Source: an uncultured Lachnospiraceae bacterium
GTDB lineage: Bacteria; Bacillota; Clostridia; Lachnospirales; Lachnospiraceae
DNA length: 15,253 nucleotides
Direction of reading: 5' to 3'
Assembly (NCBI GenBank): GCA_902797565.1
Contig: CADBTO010000241.1
Location: 1-15,253, forward strand
The position numbers and the translations under genes were made by a program. The notes under the pieces are model-generated. The model ran no database searches and was not told the origin of the DNA. It saw nothing but the letters and a program-made list of their open reading frames with translations. Below are positions 7,099 to 13,755 of the stretch, in pieces; position 1 is the stretch's first letter, and each line of letters opens with the position of its first letter.

Positions 7099-8619
7099 AT
7101 GGAAGCAATTTTCAGGAAACTGGCGAATGGCAGCGATGTCCGGGGGGCAGCCATTGCGACGAAAGAGGAGCCGCAGACGATTTCAGCCGGAATCGTCACG
7201 TTTATCGCGCGGGCATTTTCCGAGTATCTGTGTGCACAGATGGAGCGCGGTGACCTGCGGATCGGCGTGGGGCATGACAGCCGGGTCAGTGCGGAAGATT
7301 TCAAAAAAGCCGTATTTGCCGGATTATCGTATCAGCAGCCTTATGATTGCGGCCTGATCTCGACACCTGCGATGTTCCAGTCCACGCAGCTTCCGGAGAG
7401 TGATTTTGACGCGGCAATCATGCTGACCGCATCCCACCTTCCGTTTAACCGGAACGGCATGAAGTTCTTCGTGAAAGAAGGCGGGCTGGGGCATGAAGAG
7501 CTGGATGAGATCCTGGGACGTGCGATTGCGCTCGCAGAAGAATTCGGGGATAAAGACGAAAAGGAAATCCTTCTTGCAGACCGGCTTCCGATTGGAGACC
7601 GGCAGCCGGAGAAGATTGATATGCAGGGGATCTACAGCCGGTGTATGAAGGACATCATCAAGAAGGAAGTGGGCGGTGAGGAACCGCTGAAAGGCCTGCA
7701 TATCATCGTGGACGCAGGAAACGGCGCGGCAGGGTTCTTTGCGACGGGCATCCTGAAGGAACTTGGCGCAGATATCAGCGGCAGCCAGTTCCTGGAGCCG
7801 GACGGGAAATTTCCGAACCATGTCCCGAACCCGGAAGATCCGGCTGCGATGGAAGCAATCCAGAAAGCAACGGTCAAGGCAAAGGCAGATCTGGGCGTGA
7901 TCTTTGACTGCGACGGAGACCGGGGTGCTGTTGTGTTTGCGGATGGTACGGCAGTCAACCGGAACACGCTGATCGCGCTCCTTTCCGCGATTATTGCGCC
8001 TGCATATCCCGGCTCTACCGTTGTGACGGATTCGGTGACATCGGATGAACTGGCTGTGTATCTTGAAAAGCTGGGGCTGAAGCACCTTCGGTTCAAACGT
8101 GGTTATAAAAACGTGATAGACAAGGGAATCGAGCTGAATGGAGCGGGGGAGACCTGTGAACTTGCGATTGAGACTTCCGGGCATGGCGCGTTCCGTGAAA
8201 ACCATTTCTCGGATGACGGCGCATATATTGCTGTGAAGATCATCATCAAGATGGCGCAGCTTCGGAAAGAGGGCAAGAAGATTGAGAGCCTGATTGCGGA
8301 TCTGAAGCAGCCGGCGGAATCGAAGGAACTCCGTTTCCATATCAAGCAGGATGATTTCAAGACATATGGTGCGAAAGTCTTGGAAGATTTCAAGGGATAT
8401 GCGGAAAAAGAATCAACATTTAATATTGTGGAGCCGAATTTTGAAGGAATCCGGATCCGCTTCGACGACAAGGAAGTACAGGGATGGGCACTGCTCCGGA
8501 TGTCCCTGCATGATCCTGTGATGCCGCTCAATATTGAGGCAAAGGAGAAGGGCGGGGTGGAGATCATCAAAGCAAGGCTGAATAAATTCTTCACACAGTA
8601 CAAGGATCTGGTTCTGTAA
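7099..8619 (+). CDS. Phosphohexomutase (phosphoglucomutase/phosphomannomutase family)
   Basis: A 506-residue enzyme of the alpha-D-phosphohexomutase family, which interconverts hexose-1- and hexose-6-phosphates through a phosphoserine. The active-site loop TASHLPFNRNGMKFF holds the catalytic Ser112; the metal-binding loop is DCDGDRG (Asp270, 272, 274); the sugar loop is ETSGHGAF (about 358-365); the C-terminal phosphate loop region includes RMSLHDPVMP (about 467-476). All four domains seem present. Glucose versus mannose preference cannot be told from motifs. ATG 7099 is preferred to GTG 7078 because the AAGGAG at 7084-7089 then lies upstream of the start rather than inside the gene. No promoter was seen close upstream; transcription may run through the repeat array from the HAD gene. 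Confidence 0.92.
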   Translation: MEAIFRKLANGSDVRGAAIATKEEPQTISAGIVTFIARAFSEYLCAQMERGDLRIGVGHDSRVSAEDFKKAVFAGLSYQQPYDCGLISTPAMFQSTQLPESDFDAAIMLTASHLPFNRNGMKFFVKEGGLGHEELDEILGRAIALAEEFGDKDEKEILLADRLPIGDRQPEKIDMQGIYSRCMKDIIKKEVGGEEPLKGLHIIVDAGNGAAGFFATGILKELGADISGSQFLEPDGKFPNHVPNPEDPAAMEAIQKATVKAKADLGVIFDCDGDRGAVVFADGTAVNRNTLIALLSAIIAPAYPGSTVVTDSVTSDELAVYLEKLGLKHLRFKRGYKNVIDKGIELNGAGETCELAIETSGHGAFRENHFSDDGAYIAVKIIIKMAQLRKEGKKIESLIADLKQPAESKELRFHIKQDDFKTYGAKVLEDFKGYAEKESTFNIVEPNFEGIRIRFDDKEVQGWALLRMSLHDPVMPLNIEAKEKGGVEIIKARLNKFFTQYKDLVL

Positions 8620-8635
8620 TTTTTTTCGAAATCAA

Positions 8636-9199
8636 ATGAAACAGCGGATTTTAGGATGCGTCCTGGTGCAGGCCGTGATGGCGGTGCTTTTATGGAATAT
8701 GCCCGGGAATTTGTCCGGGAATGAGTCTGCGGCGTCTGGATTTCAGGCTGGATTTCAAGGATTTCAATTTCAAGGTTTTCAAATAGAAGCGTTTGCAAAA
8801 GCCGCGGCGACAGAGCGCGGCACGGGCAAGAAACAGACAGAAAGCCAGAAGAAGACGAAGGAGAAGCAGCCGCGGAAGAAAACGCCGGAGGAGGAGCTGC
8901 TCGAACGGCTTTACAAAGCAAAGTGCAAGCTGGAAAGCGTCAGCTGCCCGAAGGGGGAGCGGACCGTGACCGTGCGTTTTACAGAGGCAAAAGGATTTGA
9001 TGAGGGACTGATGTACGAGATCATCGTGGAAGGTGGCGGGATGCGCTGGTGCGTCCTGACCAGGCGTCTGGAACAGAAGCTGTATTTCTGCCCCAGGGGC
9101 AGGTTCCGCGTGATGGTTCGTCCTTGTTACCGCATCGAGGGGAAGATCTACTACGGAAAGATGTCAAACAAAGAATATGTGGAAGTAATGGTAGACTAA
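8636..9199 (+). CDS. Secreted protein of unknown function with FN3-like C-terminal domain
   Basis: A 187-residue protein. Residues 1-28 form a signal-peptide-like start (MKQRILGCVLVQAVMAVLLW); then comes a GFQ-rich repeat (about 35-49) and an AFA-K site that could be cleaved. Residues 55-88 are Lys/Gln/Glu-rich and disordered. Residues 96-187 look like a beta-sandwich: TVTVRF, LMYEIIVEGGGMRW, FRVMVRPCYRIEGKIYYGKMS and YVEVMVD follow the strand pattern of fibronectin-III-like domains of clostridial surface proteins, including the VRPY/YG-x-WS-like end. The fold call is by pattern only. Start ATG 8636 is 17 bases after the preceding stop and has no good ribosome site, so translation may depend on coupling to the phosphohexomutase gene. 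Confidence 0.72.
   Translation: MKQRILGCVLVQAVMAVLLWNMPGNLSGNESAASGFQAGFQGFQFQGFQIEAFAKAAATERGTGKKQTESQKKTKEKQPRKKTPEEELLERLYKAKCKLESVSCPKGERTVTVRFTEAKGFDEGLMYEIIVEGGGMRWCVLTRRLEQKLYFCPRGRFRVMVRPCYRIEGKIYYGKMSNKEYVEVMVD
8738..8782 (+). repeat. 9-bp GGATTTCAA repeat coding for GFQ
   Basis: GGATTTCA(A/G) occurs at 8738, 8750 and 8759, with a related GGTTTTCAA at 8774 and TTTCAA at 8768. The repeats keep frame and give a GFQ-rich tract just after the signal-peptide core of the secreted protein. Confidence 0.8.
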
Positions 9200-9234
9200 G
9201 ACACTGGAATTGGGCGCAGGTACTGGGCGATAAA

Positions 9235-9272
9235 ACGGGCAGGAAGTGGTGTTCGGCTTCCTGCCCGTCTTT
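9235..9272. terminator. Bidirectional rho-independent terminator between convergent genes
   Basis: ACGGGCAGGAAG (9235-9246) pairs perfectly with CTTCCTGCCCGT (9257-9268), a 12-bp stem with a 10-base loop. The plus strand continues CTTTG and the minus strand TTTTATCG, so it fits termination of both the secreted-protein gene and the convergent XRE gene; the minus-strand U-run is better. Confidence 0.8.
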
Positions 9273-9305
9273 GATGCGGCGGGGTTGCCGTCCGGCATCT
9301 GCGCG

Positions 9306-9767
9306 TCAGGGTTTATTGGCATGTTTGCGTGTGTGCAGCAGGAAAAAGCCGTAATCCAGCAGGGACTCCTGCTGGCGGTCATCCATCATTCGCAGCAGAT
9401 GCAGAAGCCGGTCCTCGTTCCAGCTCAGGCTAAAGTTGTTTCGGGACAGCTGCGGCGTTTGTCCAAGCAGGAAGTCTGTGGATGTATGGAAATAGTTGGA
9501 AAGGAAGATGAGCATCGGGGTGTCCGGGATGCGTCTGCCGGTCAGGTATCCGGACAGGGTGGAGTTGGAGATATAGAGTTTTTCTGCAAGCCGTGCTTGT
9601 TTCAGATTGTGTTCTTCCATCAGATATTGGAGACGGTCTGAGAAGGCAGACAGGATGTTCGCCGCATCCAGGCCTGCGTTCTCCGGAGTTTTCCCTGCCA
9701 GCGGTCCCATTCGCTTGCCGGAATTCTTTTTGCAGCTTTTTTTCAGTTTTTCCATTTGGTTTTCCAT
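9306..9767 (-). CDS. XRE-family transcriptional regulator
   Basis: A 153-residue DNA-binding protein. After a lysine-rich 30-residue start, residues 42-102 form a Cro/CI-type helix-turn-helix: FSDRLQYLMEEHNLKQ, ARLAEKLYISNSTLSGYL with the recognition helix, and NYFHTSTDFLLG, the usual end of the XRE domain. The remaining 50 residues are helical, with no enzyme motif. The start at 9767 has AAGGAGAAG at 9776-9784 upstream. It is divergent from the SDR gene and convergent with the secreted-protein gene, so it may regulate the SDR gene and itself across the shared 114-base gap; this is inference from layout. A weak minus-strand -10 (TACAAT, 9818-9823) is the only promoter hint. Confidence 0.85.
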   Translation of the reverse strand: MENQMEKLKKSCKKNSGKRMGPLAGKTPENAGLDAANILSAFSDRLQYLMEEHNLKQARLAEKLYISNSTLSGYLTGRRIPDTPMLIFLSNYFHTSTDFLLGQTPQLSRNNFSLSWNEDRLLHLLRMMDDRQQESLLDYGFFLLHTRKHANKP

Positions 9768-9881
9768 TTTTGCAGCTTCTCCTTGAACAATGCTGAAAGA
9801 TTTTTTTGTAACGCGGCATTGTATGCGTGATACAGTGCCATAGGAATAGATTATGCGTAAAATGGGGGAGGATGGAAGAAA

Positions 9882-10652
9882 ATGGGCGATTTGCGTAATG
9901 GAATACGCGATACGCGAAGTAACAGTAACAGGAAAGCAGTGGTGACAGGGGCATCCCGCGGGATCGGAGCGGCCATTGCCTGCCGATTGGGTGCAAAAGG
10001 CTATGATCTGGCTCTGGTTTGTGAGAAAAACCAGGAGGCATTGGAACAGGTCTGCTGGCGGATCGAGGCGGATGGCGGTTCGCGCCCGCTTGCATTTTGC
10101 GGGGATGTCTCGGACCCGGCGTTCGTAGCGGGGTTTTCTACGGCTGTACTGGCAGCATGGGGCAGTATTGACCTATTGGTGAATAATGCGGGGATTTCTT
10201 ATGTGGGGCTATTAACGGACATGCCTCTGGAAGCGTGGAACCGGGTGATTGGGGTGAACCTGACCTCCCTTTATCATACAGCGATGCAGTTTGTTCCGGG
10301 CATGGTGCGCCAGCATAGCGGGAATATTATCAATATTTCGTCGATGTGGGGCACTGTGGGGGCGTCCTGTGAAGTAGCGTATTCCGCGTCCAAAGCAGGG
10401 GTGAATGGCTTTACCAGGGCGCTGGCAAAAGAACTGGCACCTTCCGGCATCCGGGTTAATGCAATAGCGCCCGGGGTCATTGATACAGATATGAATGCGG
10501 GCCTTGCTGCCGAAGAGAAGGAGGCGCTGCGGGAAGAGATTCCGGCCTGCCGGTTTGGGACGCCGGAAGATGTGGCAGATGCGGTTTGTGCCATATTGGA
10601 ACTGGACTATCTGACCGGGCAGGTGATCGGCGTGGATGGCGGGTATGTTTGA
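9882..10652 (+). CDS. FabG-like short-chain dehydrogenase/reductase
   Basis: A 256-residue NAD(P)-dependent oxidoreductase of the classical SDR family, most like 3-oxoacyl-ACP reductases. The cofactor motif TGASRGIG is at 22-29, NNAG at 101-104, and the catalytic tetrad is Asn126, Ser154, Tyr167 and Lys171 (YSASK); the end GVDGGYV is typical. A polar extension of about 17 residues precedes the first strand. Because it stands alone, with no acyl-carrier or other fatty-acid genes beside it, a role in fatty acid synthesis is not certain; other ketone or alcohol substrates are possible. GGGGAGG at 9865-9871 lies 10 bases before ATG 9882. It is divergent from the XRE regulator. Confidence 0.9.
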   Translation: MGDLRNGIRDTRSNSNRKAVVTGASRGIGAAIACRLGAKGYDLALVCEKNQEALEQVCWRIEADGGSRPLAFCGDVSDPAFVAGFSTAVLAAWGSIDLLVNNAGISYVGLLTDMPLEAWNRVIGVNLTSLYHTAMQFVPGMVRQHSGNIINISSMWGTVGASCEVAYSASKAGVNGFTRALAKELAPSGIRVNAIAPGVIDTDMNAGLAAEEKEALREEIPACRFGTPEDVADAVCAILELDYLTGQVIGVDGGYV

Positions 10653-10671
10653 ATGGCGGGGGGTGTTCCCA

Positions 10672-10698
10672 AAAACTGCATAAAAGTTTTATTTTTTT
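10672..10698 (+). terminator. Weak terminator-like hairpin after the SDR gene
   Basis: AAAACT (10672-10677) can pair with AGTTTT (10685-10690), followed after one A by seven T (10692-10698). The stem is short and A-U rich, so termination may be leaky. Confidence 0.4.
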
Positions 10699-10728
10699 GT
10701 AGCATCTTTTTTTGCAATATGTTATAGT
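10697..10728 (+). promoter_or_regulatory. Probable extended -10 promoter for hpf
   Basis: TATAGT (10723-10728) is preceded by TGT, giving an extended -10. The -35 is poor (TTGTAG is 20 bases away, GTAGCA 18). The predicted start near 10735 gives an unusually long leader of about 130 bases before hpf. Confidence 0.5.
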
Positions 10729-10741
10729 GGTAGAAAGCAGT

Positions 10742-10802
10742 GCTGTGGGGGCGTTCCGCAGGCTGCATCGAATGAAGGCGTATCAAGGTACTCATTCACA
10801 GC
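10742..10802 (+). other. Potential structured leader of hpf mRNA
   Basis: GCTGTG (10742-10747) is complementary to CACAGC (10797-10802), and inside it GAATGA (10770-10775) is complementary to TCATTC (10792-10797); the two share one base, so they may be alternative or slightly trimmed. This could be a small folded 5' leader. No known riboswitch class was recognised. Confidence 0.35.
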
Positions 10803-10810
10803 CGTGCCTG

Positions 10811-10831
10811 GCAAGGCGCAAGGCGCAAGGC
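10811..10831 (+). repeat. Exact GCAAGGC triplet repeat in the hpf leader
   Basis: The heptamer GCAAGGC is present three times in direct tandem, without mismatch, about 35 bases before the hpf start codon. Confidence 0.9.
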
Positions 10832-10865
10832 TTTGGAGAGGAAGTCAAGGGAGGCAGAGATTCGT

Positions 10866-11399
10866 ATGAAAATTAACATCTCAGGAAGGAACATTGAACT
10901 GACAGAAGGGCTCAAGAGTGCGGTTACAAGCAAGCTTTCCAAGCTGGATCGGTTTTTCTCGGAAGATACGATCGCGAATGTGACACTTTCTGTGGAAAAA
11001 GAGCGGCAGAAGATCGAGGTGACGATCCCTGTCAAGGGACGGATCATCCGTTCCGAGCAGGTCAGCAACGATATGTATGTGTCGATTGACCTGGTGGAAG
11101 AGGTCATCGAGCGGCAGGTCAAGAAATACCGCCGGAAGCTGATCGCGAAATCCCAGGAGGCGGCAGATTTCTTCCAGCAGGAGTTCCGTGAGGTGGAAGC
11201 GGATGGGGAGCAGGATGAGGATATCCAGATCATCCGTACCAAGCGGATCGGGATGAAGCCGATGGATCCGGAGGATGCCTGCGTGCAGATGGAACTGCTG
11301 GGGCACGATTTCTCCGTGTTCCGGAATGCGCAGACCGATGAGGTGAATGTGGTGTACAAGCGCCGTGGCCATACCTATGGGCTGATTGAGCCGGAATAA
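10866..11399 (+). CDS. hpf: Ribosome hibernation promoting factor, long form
   Basis: A 177-residue cytoplasmic protein that binds the 30S subunit and dimerises ribosomes into inactive 100S particles in slow growth. Residues 1-95 are the HPF/YfiA N-terminal domain (MKINISGRNIELTEGL, then SKLDRFF and MYVSIDLVEEVIERQVKKYR); an acidic linker (about 110-125) leads to the long-form dimerisation domain (IIRTKRIGMKPMDPEDACVQ, then MELLGHDFSVFRN and VVYKRRGHTYGLIEP). Length and both domains match the long form of Firmicutes. ATG 10866 has AGGGAGG at 10848-10854; a longer TTG start at 10833 is not needed. It is a single-gene unit with its own promoter, structured leader and strong terminator. Confidence 0.96.
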   Translation: MKINISGRNIELTEGLKSAVTSKLSKLDRFFSEDTIANVTLSVEKERQKIEVTIPVKGRIIRSEQVSNDMYVSIDLVEEVIERQVKKYRRKLIAKSQEAADFFQQEFREVEADGEQDEDIQIIRTKRIGMKPMDPEDACVQMELLGHDFSVFRNAQTDEVNVVYKRRGHTYGLIEPE

Positions 11400-11414
11400 G
11401 AGGATGCGATGATG

Positions 11415-11448
11415 AAAAAAGGGCTGCCTGTACCGGGCAGCCCTTTTT
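11415..11448 (+). terminator. Strong rho-independent terminator of hpf
   Basis: GGGCTGCC (11421-11428) pairs with GGCAGCCC (11436-11443) over a 7-base loop; the stem is flanked by AAAAAA before and TTTTT (11444-11448) after. It lies 15 bases past the hpf stop. Confidence 0.93.
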
Positions 11449-11483
11449 ACGCGCTGCGCGTATCCCGTTTGACAATCCGCGGC

Positions 11484-11512
11484 TGGAAATCCGTGCCGGA
11501 ATGTGCTAGCAT
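11484..11512 (+). promoter_or_regulatory. Promoter giving a likely leaderless mRNA for the XRE-TPR gene
   Basis: TGGAAA (11484-11489), 17 bases and TAGCAT (11507-11512) with an extended -10 TGC place the transcription start about at 11519, the A of the start codon. A consensus TTGACA at 11469-11474 lies upstream but has no -10 at a proper distance. Confidence 0.5.
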
Positions 11513-11518
11513 GGGGCT

Positions 11519-12457
11519 ATGGAACAGTTTGAATCAAATTATGGGAAAATGGTGACGCAGCTGCGGCGTAATAAGGGACTGACGCAGGAAGAACTTGCAG
11601 AGGGGGTCTGCGCGGTCAGTACCCTTTCCCGGATCGAAAACGGCAGTATGGCTCCTTCCAGGGAGATTTTTGAGGTGCTGATGGAACGCCTGGATGTATC
11701 CGGGATGTTTTATGAGGATTATTTTTCTGAAGCTTCTTTGGAACTGTTGAAGCTGCGCAACGAAATTATGGAATGCATGGAATATGACCGCATCGCGGAA
11801 GCCGGCGACAGGCTCTGGGAGTACAAGGGGCTTTGCCGGGAAACAGGCGGGAGCGATATCCTGCATGAGCAGTTCATCCGGTTTGCGGAAATGCTTTATA
11901 CATTAAATGGAGAATTGAAAAATAAGGAAATCCTGCGAGATTCGCTGAAAATCCTTCATATGACCAGGCCCGATTTCCAGACGGAGGCAGAGTGCCTGTT
12001 CCACAGTTCTTATACATCCGTGGAGACCTGCCTCATCAATGCACTAGCGATCTATGAGATGTGGTCAGGAAGGAGTTATGAGGCGATCCGCCTGCTTCTC
12101 TCCCTCTTTTTCCGGAATGAAGGGAGCAGGGGGTACAGCAGTGCCCTTTACTGGAAGCGGGAGGCGGTGCTTTGCAACAACCTTGCGTTGGTAGAACTGG
12201 AAGCGGGAAATGTTTCCGGCGCACAGGTACATCTGGACGCGGCATTCCGCTGTATTGGACGCGCCGGAGGCGTGATGCTCCTGCTGAAGATCTACCGTAC
12301 ACGCAGGATTCTGCACCAGCGGTGCCAGGATACCCGGAGCCAGCTGGAGGATTCCTTTGAGATCGGCAGGATGTACCGGTATATGCCCAGGGAGGTGCGG
12401 CAGGGAAGAAGCTGCGACGAGTTCCTCCGGGCCCGTCCGGAAGTTTTTATTCTATAA
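11519..12457 (+). CDS. XRE-family regulator with helical (TPR-like) C-terminal domain
   Basis: A 312-residue regulator. Residues 9-66 are a Cro/CI-type helix-turn-helix (GKMVTQLRRNKGLTQEELAEG, cut here as two parts: GKMVTQLRRNKG and LTQEELAEGV, then STLSRIENGSMAPS). Residues 70-312 are all-helical in the manner of Rgg/PlcR-type proteins, whose TPR-like repeats bind a peptide or other ligand; no peptide gene is seen next to it. No ribosome site precedes ATG 11519, which fits the leaderless promoter prediction. The target genes are unknown. The final residues PEVFIL and the stop are inside one copy of a duplicated 36-bp sequence, so the last codons may derive from a terminator duplication. Confidence 0.85.
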   Translation: MEQFESNYGKMVTQLRRNKGLTQEELAEGVCAVSTLSRIENGSMAPSREIFEVLMERLDVSGMFYEDYFSEASLELLKLRNEIMECMEYDRIAEAGDRLWEYKGLCRETGGSDILHEQFIRFAEMLYTLNGELKNKEILRDSLKILHMTRPDFQTEAECLFHSSYTSVETCLINALAIYEMWSGRSYEAIRLLLSLFFRNEGSRGYSSALYWKREAVLCNNLALVELEAGNVSGAQVHLDAAFRCIGRAGGVMLLLKIYRTRRILHQRCQDTRSQLEDSFEIGRMYRYMPREVRQGRSCDEFLRARPEVFIL

Positions 12458-12515
12458 AAAAACCGGAAACTGCCGTAGGTTTTTATTCTATAAAAAAGGC
12501 CGGAAACTGCCGCAG
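12443..12515. repeat. 36/37-bp direct repeat spanning a gene end and half a terminator
   Basis: 12443-12478 and 12479-12515 are adjacent copies, differing by a change near AAACCGG/AAGGCCGG and one T/C change. Each has TTTTTAT-TCT-ATAAAAA, itself an inverted repeat, followed by CCGGAAACTGCCG. Only the second copy has the matching right arm that completes the plsC terminator. Confidence 0.85.
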
Positions 12516-12537
12516 GTTTGTTTGCGGCAGTCCGGCC
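12492..12537 (-). terminator. Strong terminator of the PlsC-type gene
   Basis: GGCCGGA (12498-12504) and CTGCCGCA (12507-12514) pair with TGCGGCAG (12523-12530) and TCCGGCC (12531-12537), a 15-bp stem with an AA bulge. On the minus strand it is followed by six T (complement of 12492-12497), so it terminates the plsC transcript. Confidence 0.9.
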
Positions 12538-12557
12538 CTGGGTGCTCGATTTTTCTG

Positions 12558-13271
12558 TCATCCGATCATGCGGATGATCTCATTTCTCGTCATCTCCGGA
12601 AGCTTTTTCAGCTCTTTCCGGGAAAATTCCTTTGGATCAATCGGTGCGCCGTATATCAGCCGGACATCCGCAGCGCGGATGAACGGGATATGGTTCTCCC
12701 AGATATCCCGGCTGCCGCAGATCGAAACGGGAATGACTTTGCATCCGGTCTTTTCCGCGATCTTGAAGCTTCCGCCGTGGAACTGCCCCACCGTCCCGTC
12801 TTTGGAACGGGTTCCTTCCGGATAGATGCAGACGCTGATCCCTTTTTTGATGAGTTCCATCGCTTCCATGATCGTTTCCAGCCCTTTTCTGGGGTTTTCG
12901 CGGTCAATCGACAGGCAATAGAGCATCTTCATCCAGGTGCCCAGAACCGGAATCTTGAAGATAGCCGGTTTGGAGATATAACTTGTGAGCCCCGGAACCC
13001 GCGAATAAGTCAGGATGACGTCAAAATAACTCTCATGGTTTCCGATATATAGTACAGGTTCGTCTTTTGGAATATTTTCCATGCCTTCGACATGGACCCG
13101 TGCACCGGATAATGACTCGATGCAGCGGAAGCCAAAACCCACAATACGCAGGGACGCCATGTCCACAGCCTTTGGGAACGCCTTCTTCAGCAGCATCAGG
13201 ACGGCGATGACCGGGATGGAAAGGATCAGGTACACAAAAAGGAAAACGCCTATTAGTATAATTCGAATCAT
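12558..13271 (-). CDS. plsC: 1-acyl-sn-glycerol-3-phosphate acyltransferase (PlsC family)
   Basis: A 237-residue membrane-bound enzyme that adds the second acyl chain to lysophosphatidic acid to make phosphatidic acid, the precursor of membrane lipids. Residues 1-28 are a hydrophobic anchor. The catalytic HX4D motif is NHESYFD (His79, Asp84), the glycerol-phosphate motif is YPEGTRS (about 151-156), and KPAIFKIPVLGTW and VIPVSICGS are also family features. ATG 13271 is chosen over TTG 13286 because GAGAGG then sits 7 bases upstream. It is transcribed alone from a good promoter, divergent from veg, and ends at a strong terminator. Several PlsC-like paralogues are common in this group, so its exact acceptor is not proven. 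Confidence 0.93.
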   Translation of the reverse strand: MIRIILIGVFLFVYLILSIPVIAVLMLLKKAFPKAVDMASLRIVGFGFRCIESLSGARVHVEGMENIPKDEPVLYIGNHESYFDVILTYSRVPGLTSYISKPAIFKIPVLGTWMKMLYCLSIDRENPRKGLETIMEAMELIKKGISVCIYPEGTRSKDGTVGQFHGGSFKIAEKTGCKVIPVSICGSRDIWENHIPFIRAADVRLIYGAPIDPKEFSRKELKKLPEMTRNEIIRMIG

Positions 13272-13310
13272 GAAAATACCTCTCAAAAACAGCCAAAATT
13301 ACCGCGTAAA

Positions 13311-13339
13311 AGTATAACATGGGAAGGGAAGCCATACAA
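13311..13339 (-). promoter_or_regulatory. Promoter of the PlsC-type gene
   Basis: On the minus strand TTGTAT (13334-13339), 17 bases and TATACT (13311-13316) with a TGT extended -10. Its -35 is 19 bases from the -35 of the divergent veg promoter. Confidence 0.75.
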
Positions 13340-13358
13340 GCTTTGTGAAAAATAATCT

Positions 13359-13387
13359 TTGACATTTCCAGAAAAAGGTGGTAGAAT
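13359..13387 (+). promoter_or_regulatory. Strong promoter of veg
   Basis: TTGACA (13359-13364), 17 bases and TAGAAT (13382-13387) with extended -10 TGG. Predicted start about 13394, which excludes any veg start codon upstream of this. Confidence 0.85.
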
Positions 13388-13431
13388 TTTGGCAAGTGTT
13401 GACTTTTCATGTGGGAGGTGTGAGTATAAGT

Positions 13432-13674
13432 ATGAAACAGGAAGATTTCAACAGGGTGCGTGCGTCAATCCAGCAGCAGTGCGGCAGCGAGGTGATGATC
13501 CAGCTGGATCGGGGCAGGAACAAGGTGGATATCCAGAAGGGGGTCATCAAACAGGCGTATCCGAGCGTCTTTACGATCCTGGTAGATCAGGAAGAAGCAG
13601 GCCGCCCGCCGCAGCTCCTGTCATTCAGCTATACGGATGTGATCACAAAGGAGATCCGGATGAAGCTGTGCTGA
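13432..13674 (+). CDS. veg: Veg family protein
   Basis: An 80-residue small cytoplasmic protein of the Veg family, known in Bacillus as a highly expressed protein that stimulates biofilm formation. Family features are RGRNKVDIQKGVIKQAYPSVF, of which YPSVF is the most typical, then ILVDQEE and LSFSYTDVITKEI. Length matches the family. ATG 13432 is chosen because it is the first ATG in frame after the predicted transcription start; the GGAGG at 13414-13418 is 13 bases away, longer than usual, and a GTG at 13420 is too close to it. The strong promoter fits the high expression known for veg. It is 81 bases before the NlpC/P60 gene with no terminator seen, so the two may be co-transcribed. Confidence 0.9.
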   Translation: MKQEDFNRVRASIQQQCGSEVMIQLDRGRNKVDIQKGVIKQAYPSVFTILVDQEEAGRPPQLLSFSYTDVITKEIRMKLC

Positions 13675-13755
13675 GGCGCGGGGTGGGAGTTCAAAGCGTG
13701 TGAGGGATGGATGATGGAAACGGTTTTTTTTCAAGAGGGGGGGAAGCATAGCGTT

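Noticed and set aside
7324..8340. Minus-strand open frame of 338 codons
   Set aside because: Antisense to the well-supported phosphohexomutase gene, with no recognisable domain.
9246..9641. Plus-strand open frame of 131 codons
   Set aside because: Opposite the XRE gene, which has clear helix-turn-helix features and a good ribosome site; it also starts inside the terminator stem.
9306..9767. XRE protein as an antitoxin of a toxin-antitoxin pair
   Set aside because: No small toxin gene lies next to it; its neighbours are a divergent SDR and a convergent secreted protein.
11469..11474. TTGACA as the -35 of the XRE-TPR promoter
   Set aside because: No -10 hexamer is found 16-18 bases downstream; the TGGAAA/TAGCAT pair fits better.
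12357..13052. Plus-strand open frame of 231 codons
   Set aside because: Overlaps the end of the XRE-TPR gene out of frame and runs opposite plsC; its N-terminal repeat is just the duplicated terminator sequence.
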